Source: Deltaproteobacteria bacterium UBA2957 (GTDB lineage: Bacteria > Myxococcota_A > UBA796). From it: a stretch of DNA of 14,423 bases. The notes below the pieces were generated by a model. The model saw only the letters and a program-made list of their open reading frames with translations. It searched no databases and was not told the DNA's origin. Positions within the stretch are counted from its first letter, which is position 1. Each line of letters begins with the position of its first letter. The stretch is taken from positions 1 to 14,423 of the forward strand of contig DEBL01000078.1 of NCBI GenBank assembly GCA_002348535.1. The letters are read 5' to 3'. The translations under genes were made by a program, and so were the position numbers. This document shows positions 6,839-13,522 of the stretch, in pieces.

Positions 6839-8440
6839 GTGAACGAATCGACAGGTCGGTTGTTGCGAAAAGGCGACTACATCTTTGGTTCGTACGTGAA
6901 GCCAGAGTCGGTAGACGGGTATATCAACGGCATGAATCCGGGAGATCGCTCCGATGTGCTGGGGCGCTTTCCGTTTGCCGAATCGTCGGTTGAGCAGGCC
7001 ATAAACTACGCATCGATCGGCTACCGGTCGTGGCGTTCGACATCCATCAACGATCGCGCTTCGGCCGTGCATCGGTTCCAAGAGCAGTTGCACGAGCATC
7101 AGGAGGCGCTTGCGCTGCTGATTACCCGCGAAATTGGAAAGCCACTGTGGGAGGCTCGCCAAGAAGTGATGGCCACCATGAGATCGATTGATCTGCTTTT
7201 GGATGAGGGGGTGCATCGCTTGGCCCCACGCGTTGTGGACGATGCGGGCGCGCGGTCGGACCGTGTCCCGCGCGGGATTGCAGCGATCTTTTGCCCCTAC
7301 AATTTTCCCTTGTTGGTCGCGGCTTCACACACGGCGAGTTCGGTCTTGTCGGGCAATGCAGCGATCGTGAAACCCAGCAAATTCACGCCGGGCGTGGGCC
7401 AAGCCCACACCGATCTGTGGGACCGATGCAAGCTCCCGCGTGGTGTCGTTAACATGGTTCAGGGTCCGGGAAGTGTGGTCGGTCACCGTCTTGCCACGCA
7501 CAGCCGTGTAGACGTGGTCTTGTTTACCGGCTCGGCCGAGACGGCCCGTACGTTGGCGCGTCTGACCCAGCGTCGACCCGAACTGCCCATTGTGCTGCAA
7601 TGCGGCGGAAAGGGGACGGCGCTTGTGCTGTCCGATGCCGAACTTGAACGGTCGGTGTACGAGGTCATGGTCGGCGCATTCTTGACGGCTGGACAGCGCC
7701 ACAATTCCACGGGGCGCGTGATGGTCACGGATGCGGTCTACGACCGGTTTGCTTCGCGTCTCATCAAGCAGACCAAGAATGTGCATGTTGGGTACGGGTT
7801 TGAACCTGGCGTATTTATGGGCCCCTTGATCTCTGAAAATCTCCGGACACGGTTCCGTCGATTCTCGCGAAAACTCGCAGGAATGGGTCACACCATGGTC
7901 CTCGAGCCGGAACCACCGAGGGGAACCGGGCGCGGCTTCTACGTGCGCCCCAGCATCATCGCCATGAATTGGGAAGAATCCAATCCCGTACTCGATATTG
8001 AACCCCCGGGGCCGACATTGCTGATGTACCGGGTGGCCGATTGGCAAGAGGCGGTAGCCCTTCACAACCAGCTGGATTCGAGGATCGCGACCAGTGTGTT
8101 TGCTGACCCCAAAAACCCCGTATTGACCGATGTCAAACAACGGCTGCGCACCGGTGCGCTAAACATCAATCGAGGCACAATTGGTGCGAGTCTGCGATTG
8201 CCTGCCGTGGGGCTTGGCACGAGCAGCAACGGCGTATTGGGTGGGATCAATGTGTTGGATACGCTGACTCACCCCCGCAGCCAGCTCACCGAGGTTCGGC
8301 CCTTTGAAGGACTGCCCAAGCTCCCGGGCATTCGGTGGGATGCGGCCGGTTCACCACTCGGGCGACCCGGAGCCCTGCCTGCGCAAGACGAGCCGACCGA
8401 GTTGGGCGACCTGTCGAGCTACCTTGAGATGAGCGAATGA
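6839..8440 (+). CDS. Aldehyde dehydrogenase-fold protein lacking catalytic Cys and Glu (probable pseudoenzyme)
   Basis: 533 residues, by eye closest to succinylglutamate semialdehyde dehydrogenase (AstD) within the NAD(P)-aldehyde dehydrogenase superfamily. Fold and cofactor landmarks remain: PYNFP with Asn155, the KPSKFTP loop with Lys178, FTGSAETA (229-236), a GGK motif (256-258), IEPPGP (387-392) corresponding to E-x-F-G-P, and LNINRG (441-446). The chemistry is missing. The motif normally L-E-x-G-G-K reads LQCGGK, so the general-base Glu is Gln254. The motif G-Q-x-C reads TAGQRHNS, so the nucleophile Cys is His288. Lys181 stands where NAD-preferring enzymes often have Glu. A C-terminal extension of about 55 residues is rich in Pro, Gly and Leu. 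It is divergent from cbs and convergent with the selenoprotein gene. It could be a binding or regulatory protein, or an enzyme using other chemistry. The frame is intact, so it is not decayed. Confidence 0.85.
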   Translation: MNESTGRLLRKGDYIFGSYVKPESVDGYINGMNPGDRSDVLGRFPFAESSVEQAINYASIGYRSWRSTSINDRASAVHRFQEQLHEHQEALALLITREIGKPLWEARQEVMATMRSIDLLLDEGVHRLAPRVVDDAGARSDRVPRGIAAIFCPYNFPLLVAASHTASSVLSGNAAIVKPSKFTPGVGQAHTDLWDRCKLPRGVVNMVQGPGSVVGHRLATHSRVDVVLFTGSAETARTLARLTQRRPELPIVLQCGGKGTALVLSDAELERSVYEVMVGAFLTAGQRHNSTGRVMVTDAVYDRFASRLIKQTKNVHVGYGFEPGVFMGPLISENLRTRFRRFSRKLAGMGHTMVLEPEPPRGTGRGFYVRPSIIAMNWEESNPVLDIEPPGPTLLMYRVADWQEAVALHNQLDSRIATSVFADPKNPVLTDVKQRLRTGALNINRGTIGASLRLPAVGLGTSSNGVLGGINVLDTLTHPRSQLTEVRPFEGLPKLPGIRWDAAGSPLGRPGALPAQDEPTELGDLSSYLEMSE

Positions 8441-8460
8441 GCGGATGCATCGCCCGGCGG

Positions 8461-9240
8461 CTACAAGCCGGCGTGAGCCCGGATGGCATCGAGCATTTTG
8501 TGCTGACCTCCATGGCCAAATGAGCACTCGATGATCGTCAATTCCTCAGTCAAGGCACACATCTCAGGGTGCGTTTCCTGTGTCATTGGCGTTGCATCTC
8601 GAAGGATCCCCTCACCGTCCGCAAAGATGGGGAAATCGGGGCTCCCAATGTAGCTGGCGTAGTCGGCTACATCTGAGGGCGATGCAGGCTCATGATTCGC
8701 ATTCTCGTACAGCGCGAACAAGAAGCTGAATCCCAGTCCGGATTCCTCTATGAACCGCTCTTGTGTTTCTTGGAGACCAACTGCCTCCGCGGTGCAACTG
8801 CCTCACCACGCAGCCGTCATGAACAGCACGTGGTAGTCCCCGTAGAAGTCCCACATGCTCACGGTCTCGCCGCACTGGTCGACCATCTGCAGGTTGCCGA
8901 TTGTATCGCCAACCTCAGCGCCCGACTCCGAGAGTGTGCCGGGGTCATTCTTTTGCCAGCCGCACGCGTAGCATGCATCGGCCGCATTCAAGGGATCGCT
9001 GGAACAGTCTGACTCGACACGATCGGTGACCCCATCGCCATCGGTATCGCCCACCAACGGGTCTGTCCCCAGCACTGCTTCATCGCAGTCGCTGAGTCCA
9101 TCTCCATCGGTGTCGATGGTCTCATCGCACCCATCGGCCTCGCCGGCGGAGTCGTTAAGTCCATCCGCGTCCGTGCACGATGCGATGCACAGGGTGGTTG
9201 TTAGCAACAGTACGATCCGCATAGAAAAGGCCCTCGACAT
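8461..9240 (-). CDS. Thioredoxin/TlpA-like lipoprotein selenoprotein (in-frame TGA read as Sec146)
   Basis: Read through one in-frame TGA the product is 259 residues. Residues 1-22 form a lipoprotein signal ending I-A-S-C with Cys22 lipidated. Residues 38-92 are Asp/Gly-rich with two DTDGDG repeats and Cys residues, like thrombospondin type-3 calcium-binding repeats. From about 107 a TlpA/AhpC-TSA-type domain starts (VGDTIGNLQMVDQCGETVS), leading to FMTAAW, TGA, G-S-C. The TGA (codon 146) occupies the first Cys of a C-x-x-C redox motif, and the frame stays open to TAG at 8461 with plausible thioredoxin-fold sequence. A SECIS-like hairpin follows the TGA. Predicted role: extracytoplasmic thiol/disulfide or peroxide reduction at the membrane surface. 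Start: ATG at 9240 has AGGTGA 8 nt before it; the internal ATG at 9222 has GAGGG 8 nt before it and is also possible (Sec would then be 140). Alternative: a nonsense mutation. Confidence 0.82.
8772..8788 (-). promoter_or_regulatory. Bacterial SECIS-like stem-loop
   Basis: On the mRNA a 6-bp stem GGAGGC / GUCUCC (one G-U pair) closes a 5-nt loop AGUUG. The loop starts 20 nt after the UGA, with G at its second position followed by U, as expected for bacterial SECIS elements inside the coding region just downstream of UGA. A competing 7-bp stem with two G-U pairs and a 9-nt loop can form nearer the UGA (8778-8800). The two are mutually exclusive. Confidence 0.65.
8803..8805 (-). other. Recoded TGA: predicted selenocysteine codon
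   Basis: The TGA sits between Trp145 and Gly147-Ser148-Cys149, exactly at the N-terminal redox cysteine of a thioredoxin motif, with no frame change on either side. Neighbouring genes such as plsB, the glycosyltransferase and the rhomboid end with TGA, so it is a normal stop here and recoding must be local. Confidence 0.78.
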
Positions 9241-9272
9241 TCAGAGTGTCACCTAAAAACGGGTCCGCGGGC

Positions 9273-9303
9273 AAAAAAAAGCCCGAATTGCTTCGGGCTT
9301 TTT
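9273..9303 (-). terminator. Intrinsic terminator, strong, potentially bidirectional
   Basis: A perfect 7-bp stem GCCCGAA/TTCGGGC with a 4-nt loop is flanked by eight A on the left and five T on the right of the plus strand. Read on the minus strand it ends in eight U, placed 16 nt after the stop of the lipoprotein gene at 9320, so it most likely ends that transcript. The selenoprotein gene 33 nt further on would then need its own promoter in a very short space (no clear one seen) or partial readthrough. Confidence 0.93.
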
Positions 9304-9319
9304 GTCAGACGGTCGGAGA

Positions 9320-10402
9320 TCAAGACTCGATGGTCAGATCGTACTCACCGTTTTCGCATACTTCTTCCGACCAGATGGATGTGTCGGTCCGTACCGATAC
9401 CCACCAGATGTCCCATCCCGCATCGAACACGGAGATCGAGAAATCCTCGGGGAAGTCATCGTCTTGGGTGATGACCTGATCACCGAATCCTTCCTTGGAT
9501 GCAATTGGGTGTGTGGTATCCCATGCGGCTGCGTACAATTCAACGATGTAGTAGGTCCAAGAATCGCCCACCAAGTAAACGGCAGGCTCAGGGCTCTCAC
9601 CCCAGTCATCATCGGCATCCCATGTGAACCAGTCTTCGTCGTATGGACTGTCGAGGGTCAGGTTCTCGACCGTGAGAGATGCAACGCTGCCGCTGAGCCA
9701 GTCTTCGTCGATCTCGCCGAGGTCATAGGCCGTTGCCATGAGCTCGTTGGGCTCGTAGGCATCCCAGTACTCGGTGTCGGCGTCGCCGTCGCAGTTGTTG
9801 TCGTATCCGTCGCAGATTTCTTCGGCGCCGGGGTAGGTCTCGGGGTCGTAATCGTCACAGTCTTCATAGAATGTGTAGCCATCGCCGTCCATGTCATCCC
9901 AGTCGGCATCGGCATCGGCATCGGCATCGGCATCGGCATCGGCTTCACCGTCCTGCACCCGTATCACCACCGTGTCGGAGGAGGACACCCCATCGGTGTC
10001 GACTGCGGAGAGCGTGATGTTGTGGGTTCCGATCTCAAGGCCCATGATCTCAAGCTCAGCACTGCCCGATGAGGTGGCAGGATCGTCACCGATGGCCCCT
10101 TGGCGGTCGGACGACCACGTCAGCTGGAGCAGTGACGGAGCGTCATTGTCATCGGAGACCGAAGCCGTGAAGGTGATGGCTTCGGCGATGCCAAAGATGT
10201 CGCCATCGCCGGGGCTGTCGATGTCAATGTCGGGCCCGACGTTGTTGTCCGCGTCGGCGTCAGCATCCGCATCGGCGTCGGCGTCGGCGTCGAAAGGCGT
10301 GCCGAGATCAAATCCGGTGTCTTCACCGTTCTTGACGTTGCTGCCACACCCGATCAGGGCGGTAAGGATCAGTAGAGAGTTTGTGTTCATCCAAGTGTGC
10401 AC
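9320..10402 (-). CDS. Lipoprotein with Asp-Ala linkers, Ig/PKD-like domain and MopE-type metal-binding motif
   Basis: 360 residues. The signal sequence ends L-I-G-C, Cys19 lipidated. Then come a 15-residue Asp-Ala linker (38-52), an Ig/PKD-like beta domain (about 57-150), a second 14-residue Asp-Ala linker (154-167), a MopE-type motif (about 172-206: DMDGDGY, then EDCDDYDP, then EICDGYDNNCDG) seen in copper or calcium-associated surface proteins, and a C-terminal acidic, Trp-rich beta domain. The last starts YEPNELMATAYDLG-like and resembles pre-peptidase C-terminal domains. The very acidic chain suggests cation binding at the cell surface; the specific role is unknown. I chose the GTG at 10402 because GGAGG stands 6 nt before it. 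The ATG four codons later would be too far from that site, and the open frame starting at 10429 has no ribosome site. A terminator follows. Confidence 0.88.
   Translation of the reverse strand: MHTWMNTNSLLILTALIGCGSNVKNGEDTGFDLGTPFDADADADADADADADNNVGPDIDIDSPGDGDIFGIAEAITFTASVSDDNDAPSLLQLTWSSDRQGAIGDDPATSSGSAELEIMGLEIGTHNITLSAVDTDGVSSSDTVVIRVQDGEADADADADADADADWDDMDGDGYTFYEDCDDYDPETYPGAEEICDGYDNNCDGDADTEYWDAYEPNELMATAYDLGEIDEDWLSGSVASLTVENLTLDSPYDEDWFTWDADDDWGESPEPAVYLVGDSWTYYIVELYAAAWDTTHPIASKEGFGDQVITQDDDFPEDFSISVFDAGWDIWWVSVRTDTSIWSEEVCENGEYDLTIES
9902..9943 (-). repeat. Perfect coding hexamer array (Asp-Ala linker 2)
   Basis: Consecutive identical GCC-GAT units encode 14 alternating Ala/Asp residues between the Ig-like domain and the MopE motif. 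Near-perfect DNA identity of the units suggests recent expansion or slippage. Length change in 6-nt units would keep the frame. Confidence 0.9.
10247..10291 (-). repeat. Imperfect coding hexamer array (Asp-Ala linker 1)
   Basis: 45 nt encode 15 alternating Asp and Ala residues near the N-terminus of the same lipoprotein, but with mixed GAC/GAT and GCC/GCG/GCA/GCT codons. The protein repeat is conserved although the DNA has diverged, which points to selection for the linker. Confidence 0.85.
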
Positions 10403-10408
10403 GGGGCA

Positions 10409-10413
10409 CCTCC
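10409..10413 (-). promoter_or_regulatory. Ribosome binding site that selects the lipoprotein start
   Basis: GGAGG on the minus strand lies 6 nt upstream of the GTG at 10402 and fixes that codon as the likely start. Confidence 0.7.
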
Positions 10414-10456
10414 GTTGAGTGGAATCCACATTTACAACGTTCTTTGGGCGGACAGG

Positions 10457-10482
10457 GTGACGACTATGTGACCGCCTGTGAC
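10457..10482. repeat. Three GTGAC repeats in the gap upstream of the lipoprotein
   Basis: GTGAC begins at 10457, 10468 and 10478 (spacing 11 and 10 nt, about one helix turn) in the 93-bp gap between the rhomboid stop and the lipoprotein start. Such phasing could mark an operator bound on one DNA face, but the element is short and may be chance. No strong promoter was recognised in this gap. Confidence 0.3.
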
Positions 10483-10495
10483 GTCTTTGTGTCCC

Positions 10496-12199
10496 TCAAC
10501 GGTCGACCGGTAGGTTCCGCTGCAATCGAGCCCGGCGAAGGATTCCATTGCCGGGTTGCTCGCGCCACGCTGCATCGAGGGCAATACGGGCTCGCTCGGC
10601 ATTGCCCGAAGCATCGAGTAGGTCAACAGCAGCAACCGTCACCCTTGCATCGCCATAATCGGCTTCGATGGCCTCGATCGCGGCGGCTTGCCCGCCCGGT
10701 AGGTCGTAGTCAGAAAACACCCGCAGGCGCCCCACGATGGCCTCTGTACGATCGGGCACTTTTGCGAGCGCTTTGTCGTACGCATCGATCGACTGCTTGG
10801 GGTGTCCGGCGCGGTACAGGGCGTCACCCAGCTCAATGGCGGGTTGCCAAGAACGGGGGTGGGTTTCCGACCGTTCAATGGCTCGAACGAGGTCCTCGGG
10901 ATCGCTGAGTACGGCTCGCGAGAGGGATCGTTCAAGCAGACGCTCGTAGCGATGAGCGATATCGGCTCGAGCTTGAATCGAAGCGCGGTAAGAAACGATG
11001 CCTCGACTCAGCATAATGGTCCACATGGTGTGGTTTTCATCGGCGAGGTGAAAGTTGACCTCAGAGCGTACCCCTTGCGCTTCGCCAATCGTCACGTCCG
11101 TCCACGCTGTTGCCTGCACATTGGACGCGCCCGAGTCGATTCGTCTCATGAGCTGATTTGCAGCATCGCGTGGTGTGATGGGTCGATCGTGAACCGTCCG
11201 TGCCACCACCATCGTCGCACCGCCGATTGGCGAGAACCATCCACGGTCCCCTGTGAATGTCCATCCTTCACGCCAGTACTCAGGGACGGGCACAGACCAG
11301 TTCTCATCGCTTCGGTCGGTGAGTCCGATCAGCACATCGCCTCGGATAGTCAAGCCTGCAGCGATGACGATCATTCCGACCGCAGCGGACCAGCGTACCC
11401 TTCTGTTGCGTTGCCGCGTCTGCGGCGATGTTGCCGGGGCGATGAAGGTCATCAATACAGCGCCGGCGATCAGGCCCCCAAGGTGCCCCCAGTTATCGAC
11501 GTTTTCTGCAGTGAGTCCACTGATGAGGGAAAAGGCCAGATACGGGGCCAAGGCCCAACCAAACTTGGTTCGCGCCGAGGGTGGAATGTCATCCCAGTGT
11601 TTCCACCCGAAGACCACTGCGGCCGCGATCAATCCGAAGTCTCCACCGGATGCTCCGAGACTGGGTCGATCCGGCGCCATCATCATGCTCAACGCACCGC
11701 CGGAAAACACGCTCGCAAAATAAAGCAACAGCAGGTTGGACCGTCCCAATGCGCGCTCGAGGTTGTAGCCGGTGTAGGCCAAGAAGGTGAGATTAAACAA
11801 AAGGTGCGTGAACCCAATGTGCAGCAGTCCGTACGTCAACAGTCGGTAGACCTCGCCCCGCTCAAGAACGGCCGGTGCCCAGTTGGTAAAATCGGTTTGA
11901 AACAGGCTCTCCATTCCAGGTGCCCAGCTTGCGAGGTAGACGCGGATCTGAAATCCGACAAGCACCGCGGTCGCAATGGGGATGCCCCGTTGCATGAGTT
12001 GGTCTCTGAATGCCCGACGCTCCGGGTCGACCAACTCGCGGTAAAACTCAAGCTCACCGGCCGGGATAAAGTCGTCACCGGTCACTGCATCGAATCGGAT
12101 GGGTAGGTCCGCGGGAATTTCACCGTCTCGCACGCGTTCCTCGAACTCGTCATACAACAAGCGTTGGATGTATCCCGGACGCTGGAGTTCAATGATCAC
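10496..12199 (-). CDS. Rhomboid-family intramembrane serine protease with TPR-containing C-terminal domain
   Basis: 567 residues. Residues 1-55 are soluble and resemble a short GYF/DUF4339-like module (a Gly-Glu-Ile-Pro turn and an IPAGELE segment). A first membrane span lies near 72-91. The rhomboid core follows: HIGFTHLLFNL (127-137, the oxyanion-side His/Asn), the catalytic serine Ser184 in GASGGDFGL and the catalytic histidine His239 in NWGHLGG. A further span lies at about 269-288. The last 280 residues are soluble, with a beta-rich part and then TPR-like helices (about 450-490, AIELGDALYRAG then AYDKALAKVP). It cleaves membrane-protein substrates within the bilayer; the substrate is unknown. 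The GTG start is supported by AGGTGG 7 nt upstream. The lipoprotein gene follows 93 nt downstream on the same strand and may be co-transcribed. Confidence 0.9.
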   Translation of the reverse strand: MIIELQRPGYIQRLLYDEFEERVRDGEIPADLPIRFDAVTGDDFIPAGELEFYRELVDPERRAFRDQLMQRGIPIATAVLVGFQIRVYLASWAPGMESLFQTDFTNWAPAVLERGEVYRLLTYGLLHIGFTHLLFNLTFLAYTGYNLERALGRSNLLLLYFASVFSGGALSMMMAPDRPSLGASGGDFGLIAAAVVFGWKHWDDIPPSARTKFGWALAPYLAFSLISGLTAENVDNWGHLGGLIAGAVLMTFIAPATSPQTRQRNRRVRWSAAVGMIVIAAGLTIRGDVLIGLTDRSDENWSVPVPEYWREGWTFTGDRGWFSPIGGATMVVARTVHDRPITPRDAANQLMRRIDSGASNVQATAWTDVTIGEAQGVRSEVNFHLADENHTMWTIMLSRGIVSYRASIQARADIAHRYERLLERSLSRAVLSDPEDLVRAIERSETHPRSWQPAIELGDALYRAGHPKQSIDAYDKALAKVPDRTEAIVGRLRVFSDYDLPGGQAAAIEAIEADYGDARVTVAAVDLLDASGNAERARIALDAAWREQPGNGILRRARLQRNLPVDR

Positions 12200-12274
12200 G
12201 AGTCAGCCACCTGTTCCCCCTTCACCATACTTCAACGACGGGATAACGGGAGGTCGAGCAGGTGGGCATAGACA
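12200..12274. promoter_or_regulatory. Divergent intergenic region, rhomboid / aminotransferase
   Basis: This 75-bp gap separates two divergent starts and must hold promoters both ways. Visible ribosome sites are AGGTGG at 12207-12212 (minus, 7 nt before the rhomboid GTG) and AGGTGG at 12260-12265 (plus, 9 nt before the aminotransferase ATG). I see no convincing -35/-10 pair. Confidence 0.55.
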
Positions 12275-13522
12275 ATGAGTGATGGCACTGAAATTCCGTT
12301 GGTGGTCACAGAGGTGCCCGGGCCGCGCAGTTGTGAGTGGGTCGACCGGCTTGCTGTGCGCGAGTGCCCCGCGATCACCGCACGGCGCTCCCGTCGTGCA
12401 TCGGCTTTGGGGGCGGCTGCTGACGATCCGATCGTCTGGGAATCGGCTGTAGGGGCCAATGTATGGGACGTAGACGGCAATCGATTTGTCGATCTGACCG
12501 CTGGATTTGGTGTGGCCAGCGCAGGGCACCGAAATCCAGCCGTCATGGCGGCAGGGGTTGCACAGATGAACCGCCTTCCCCACGTGATGGGCGATGCCTT
12601 TCCCGATCCCACACGGGTGTTGCTGTTGGAGCGCTTGGCGGCCCTAACAGGGCTGGATCGCGCGATCCTTGGGAGCAGCGGATCCGATGCGGTTGAGGCG
12701 GCGCTTAAGACGGGCATGATGCTCAGCGGCCGGAGTACTGTGTTGTCGTTTTCGGCCGGGTACCACGGCCTCAGCTACGGTGCGCTCGCGGTCACCGGAT
12801 ACAACGTCGATGCGTTTCGTGGACCGTTTGAGTCCCAACTGGGGCCTCACGTACGCCGCGCCGAATTTGGTGGACAGATTCCGGACCTATCAGATGTAGG
12901 AACCGTCATCGTGGAGCCGGTCCAAGGACGCGGGGGCATTCGCGTGCCCCCAGCGGGATGGCTGGGGGCCTTGGCGGATGCCACACGCGCCGCCGGCGCG
13001 GCACTGGTGTTTGATGAGGTCTACACAGGGTTTGGGCGCACGGGGGATTGGTTTGCGTTTCAAGATGAGGCGGTACGACCCGACGTGTTGGTCCTTGGGA
13101 AAGGAATGGCCGGCGGCTTTCCCATCTCGGTTGCAATCGGAACTGCCGAAGCCATGGATGCTTGGGGCGCATCAGAGGGCCAGTCCATTCACACCCAGAC
13201 CTTTCTTGGCAATCCAGTGGGGTGTGCGATGGCGCTGGCGTGCATCGAACAACTCGAAACTGTGGTTCCCGACGTGAGGCCCAAAGGGGAGTGGCTTCGC
13301 TCAGAACTGATCGCGCGTGGCCATAGCGTTCGTGGGCGGGGGCTGATGATCGGTATCGAGATTCCGAACACGCTCGCGGTGAGTCGGGCCTTGTTGAGAG
13401 CGGGCTTCATTGTGTTGCCCGCAGGCGAGCAGGCTGAGGTGTTGGGTGTGACTCCTCCCTTGACCATTACTCAGACCCAGCTCGAGTCATTCTTGGTGGC
13501 GCTTGATGGAGTGCTGGCGTGA
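12275..13522 (+). CDS. Class III PLP aminotransferase
   Basis: 415 residues, in the family of 4-aminobutyrate, acetylornithine and related omega-aminotransferases (cytosolic, PLP-dependent). Visible: an N-terminal PGPRS segment (15-19) with ECPAITARR (30-38), WDVDGNRFVDLTAGFG (64-79), the PLP phosphate loop GSSGSDAVE (133-141), Tyr163-His164 stacking pair in AGYHG, VIVEPVQGRGG (211-221), VFDEVYTGFGRTG (245-257) with Asp247 holding the PLP ring nitrogen, and Lys276 in LGKGMAGGFP forming the Schiff base. TQTFLGNPVGCAMALA (about 309-324) supplies the second-subunit phosphate contact. All catalytic residues are present. Substrate cannot be fixed. The stop overlaps the next gene's start (GTGA), so the LuxE-type protein is a likely pathway partner. 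Confidence 0.92.
   Translation: MSDGTEIPLVVTEVPGPRSCEWVDRLAVRECPAITARRSRRASALGAAADDPIVWESAVGANVWDVDGNRFVDLTAGFGVASAGHRNPAVMAAGVAQMNRLPHVMGDAFPDPTRVLLLERLAALTGLDRAILGSSGSDAVEAALKTGMMLSGRSTVLSFSAGYHGLSYGALAVTGYNVDAFRGPFESQLGPHVRRAEFGGQIPDLSDVGTVIVEPVQGRGGIRVPPAGWLGALADATRAAGAALVFDEVYTGFGRTGDWFAFQDEAVRPDVLVLGKGMAGGFPISVAIGTAEAMDAWGASEGQSIHTQTFLGNPVGCAMALACIEQLETVVPDVRPKGEWLRSELIARGHSVRGRGLMIGIEIPNTLAVSRALLRAGFIVLPAGEQAEVLGVTPPLTITQTQLESFLVALDGVLA

Noticed and set aside
7325..8140. Minus-strand 271-residue open frame, and similarly 5511-6248 on the plus strand
   Set aside because: Shadows of the ALDH-like and cystathionine beta-synthase genes, with no recognisable motif.
8441..8475. Terminator between the convergent ALDH-like and selenoprotein genes
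   Set aside because: Only a short CGGC/GCCG hairpin is visible, without a T-tract.
8690..8875. Frameshift explanation using the other-frame reading 8690-8875
   Set aside because: That reading is Arg-rich and fits no family, while direct readthrough of the TGA without any frame change gives the expected motif.
8803..9240. A 145-residue gene ending at the TGA, with a separate downstream gene at 8461-8721
   Set aside because: Both parts share one frame, and the break falls exactly at a redox cysteine with thioredoxin sequence on both sides. One recoded gene explains the data better.
9302..10072. Plus-strand 256-residue open frame with Gly-Ile repeats, and 9891-10418 with Ser-Ala repeats
   Set aside because: They are antisense readings of the hexamer arrays in the lipoprotein gene; no ribosome site or family signal.
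10802..12106. Plus-strand 434-residue open frame
   Set aside because: Antisense shadow of the rhomboid gene, whose catalytic motifs are clear. The shadow has low-complexity, His/Arg-rich composition.
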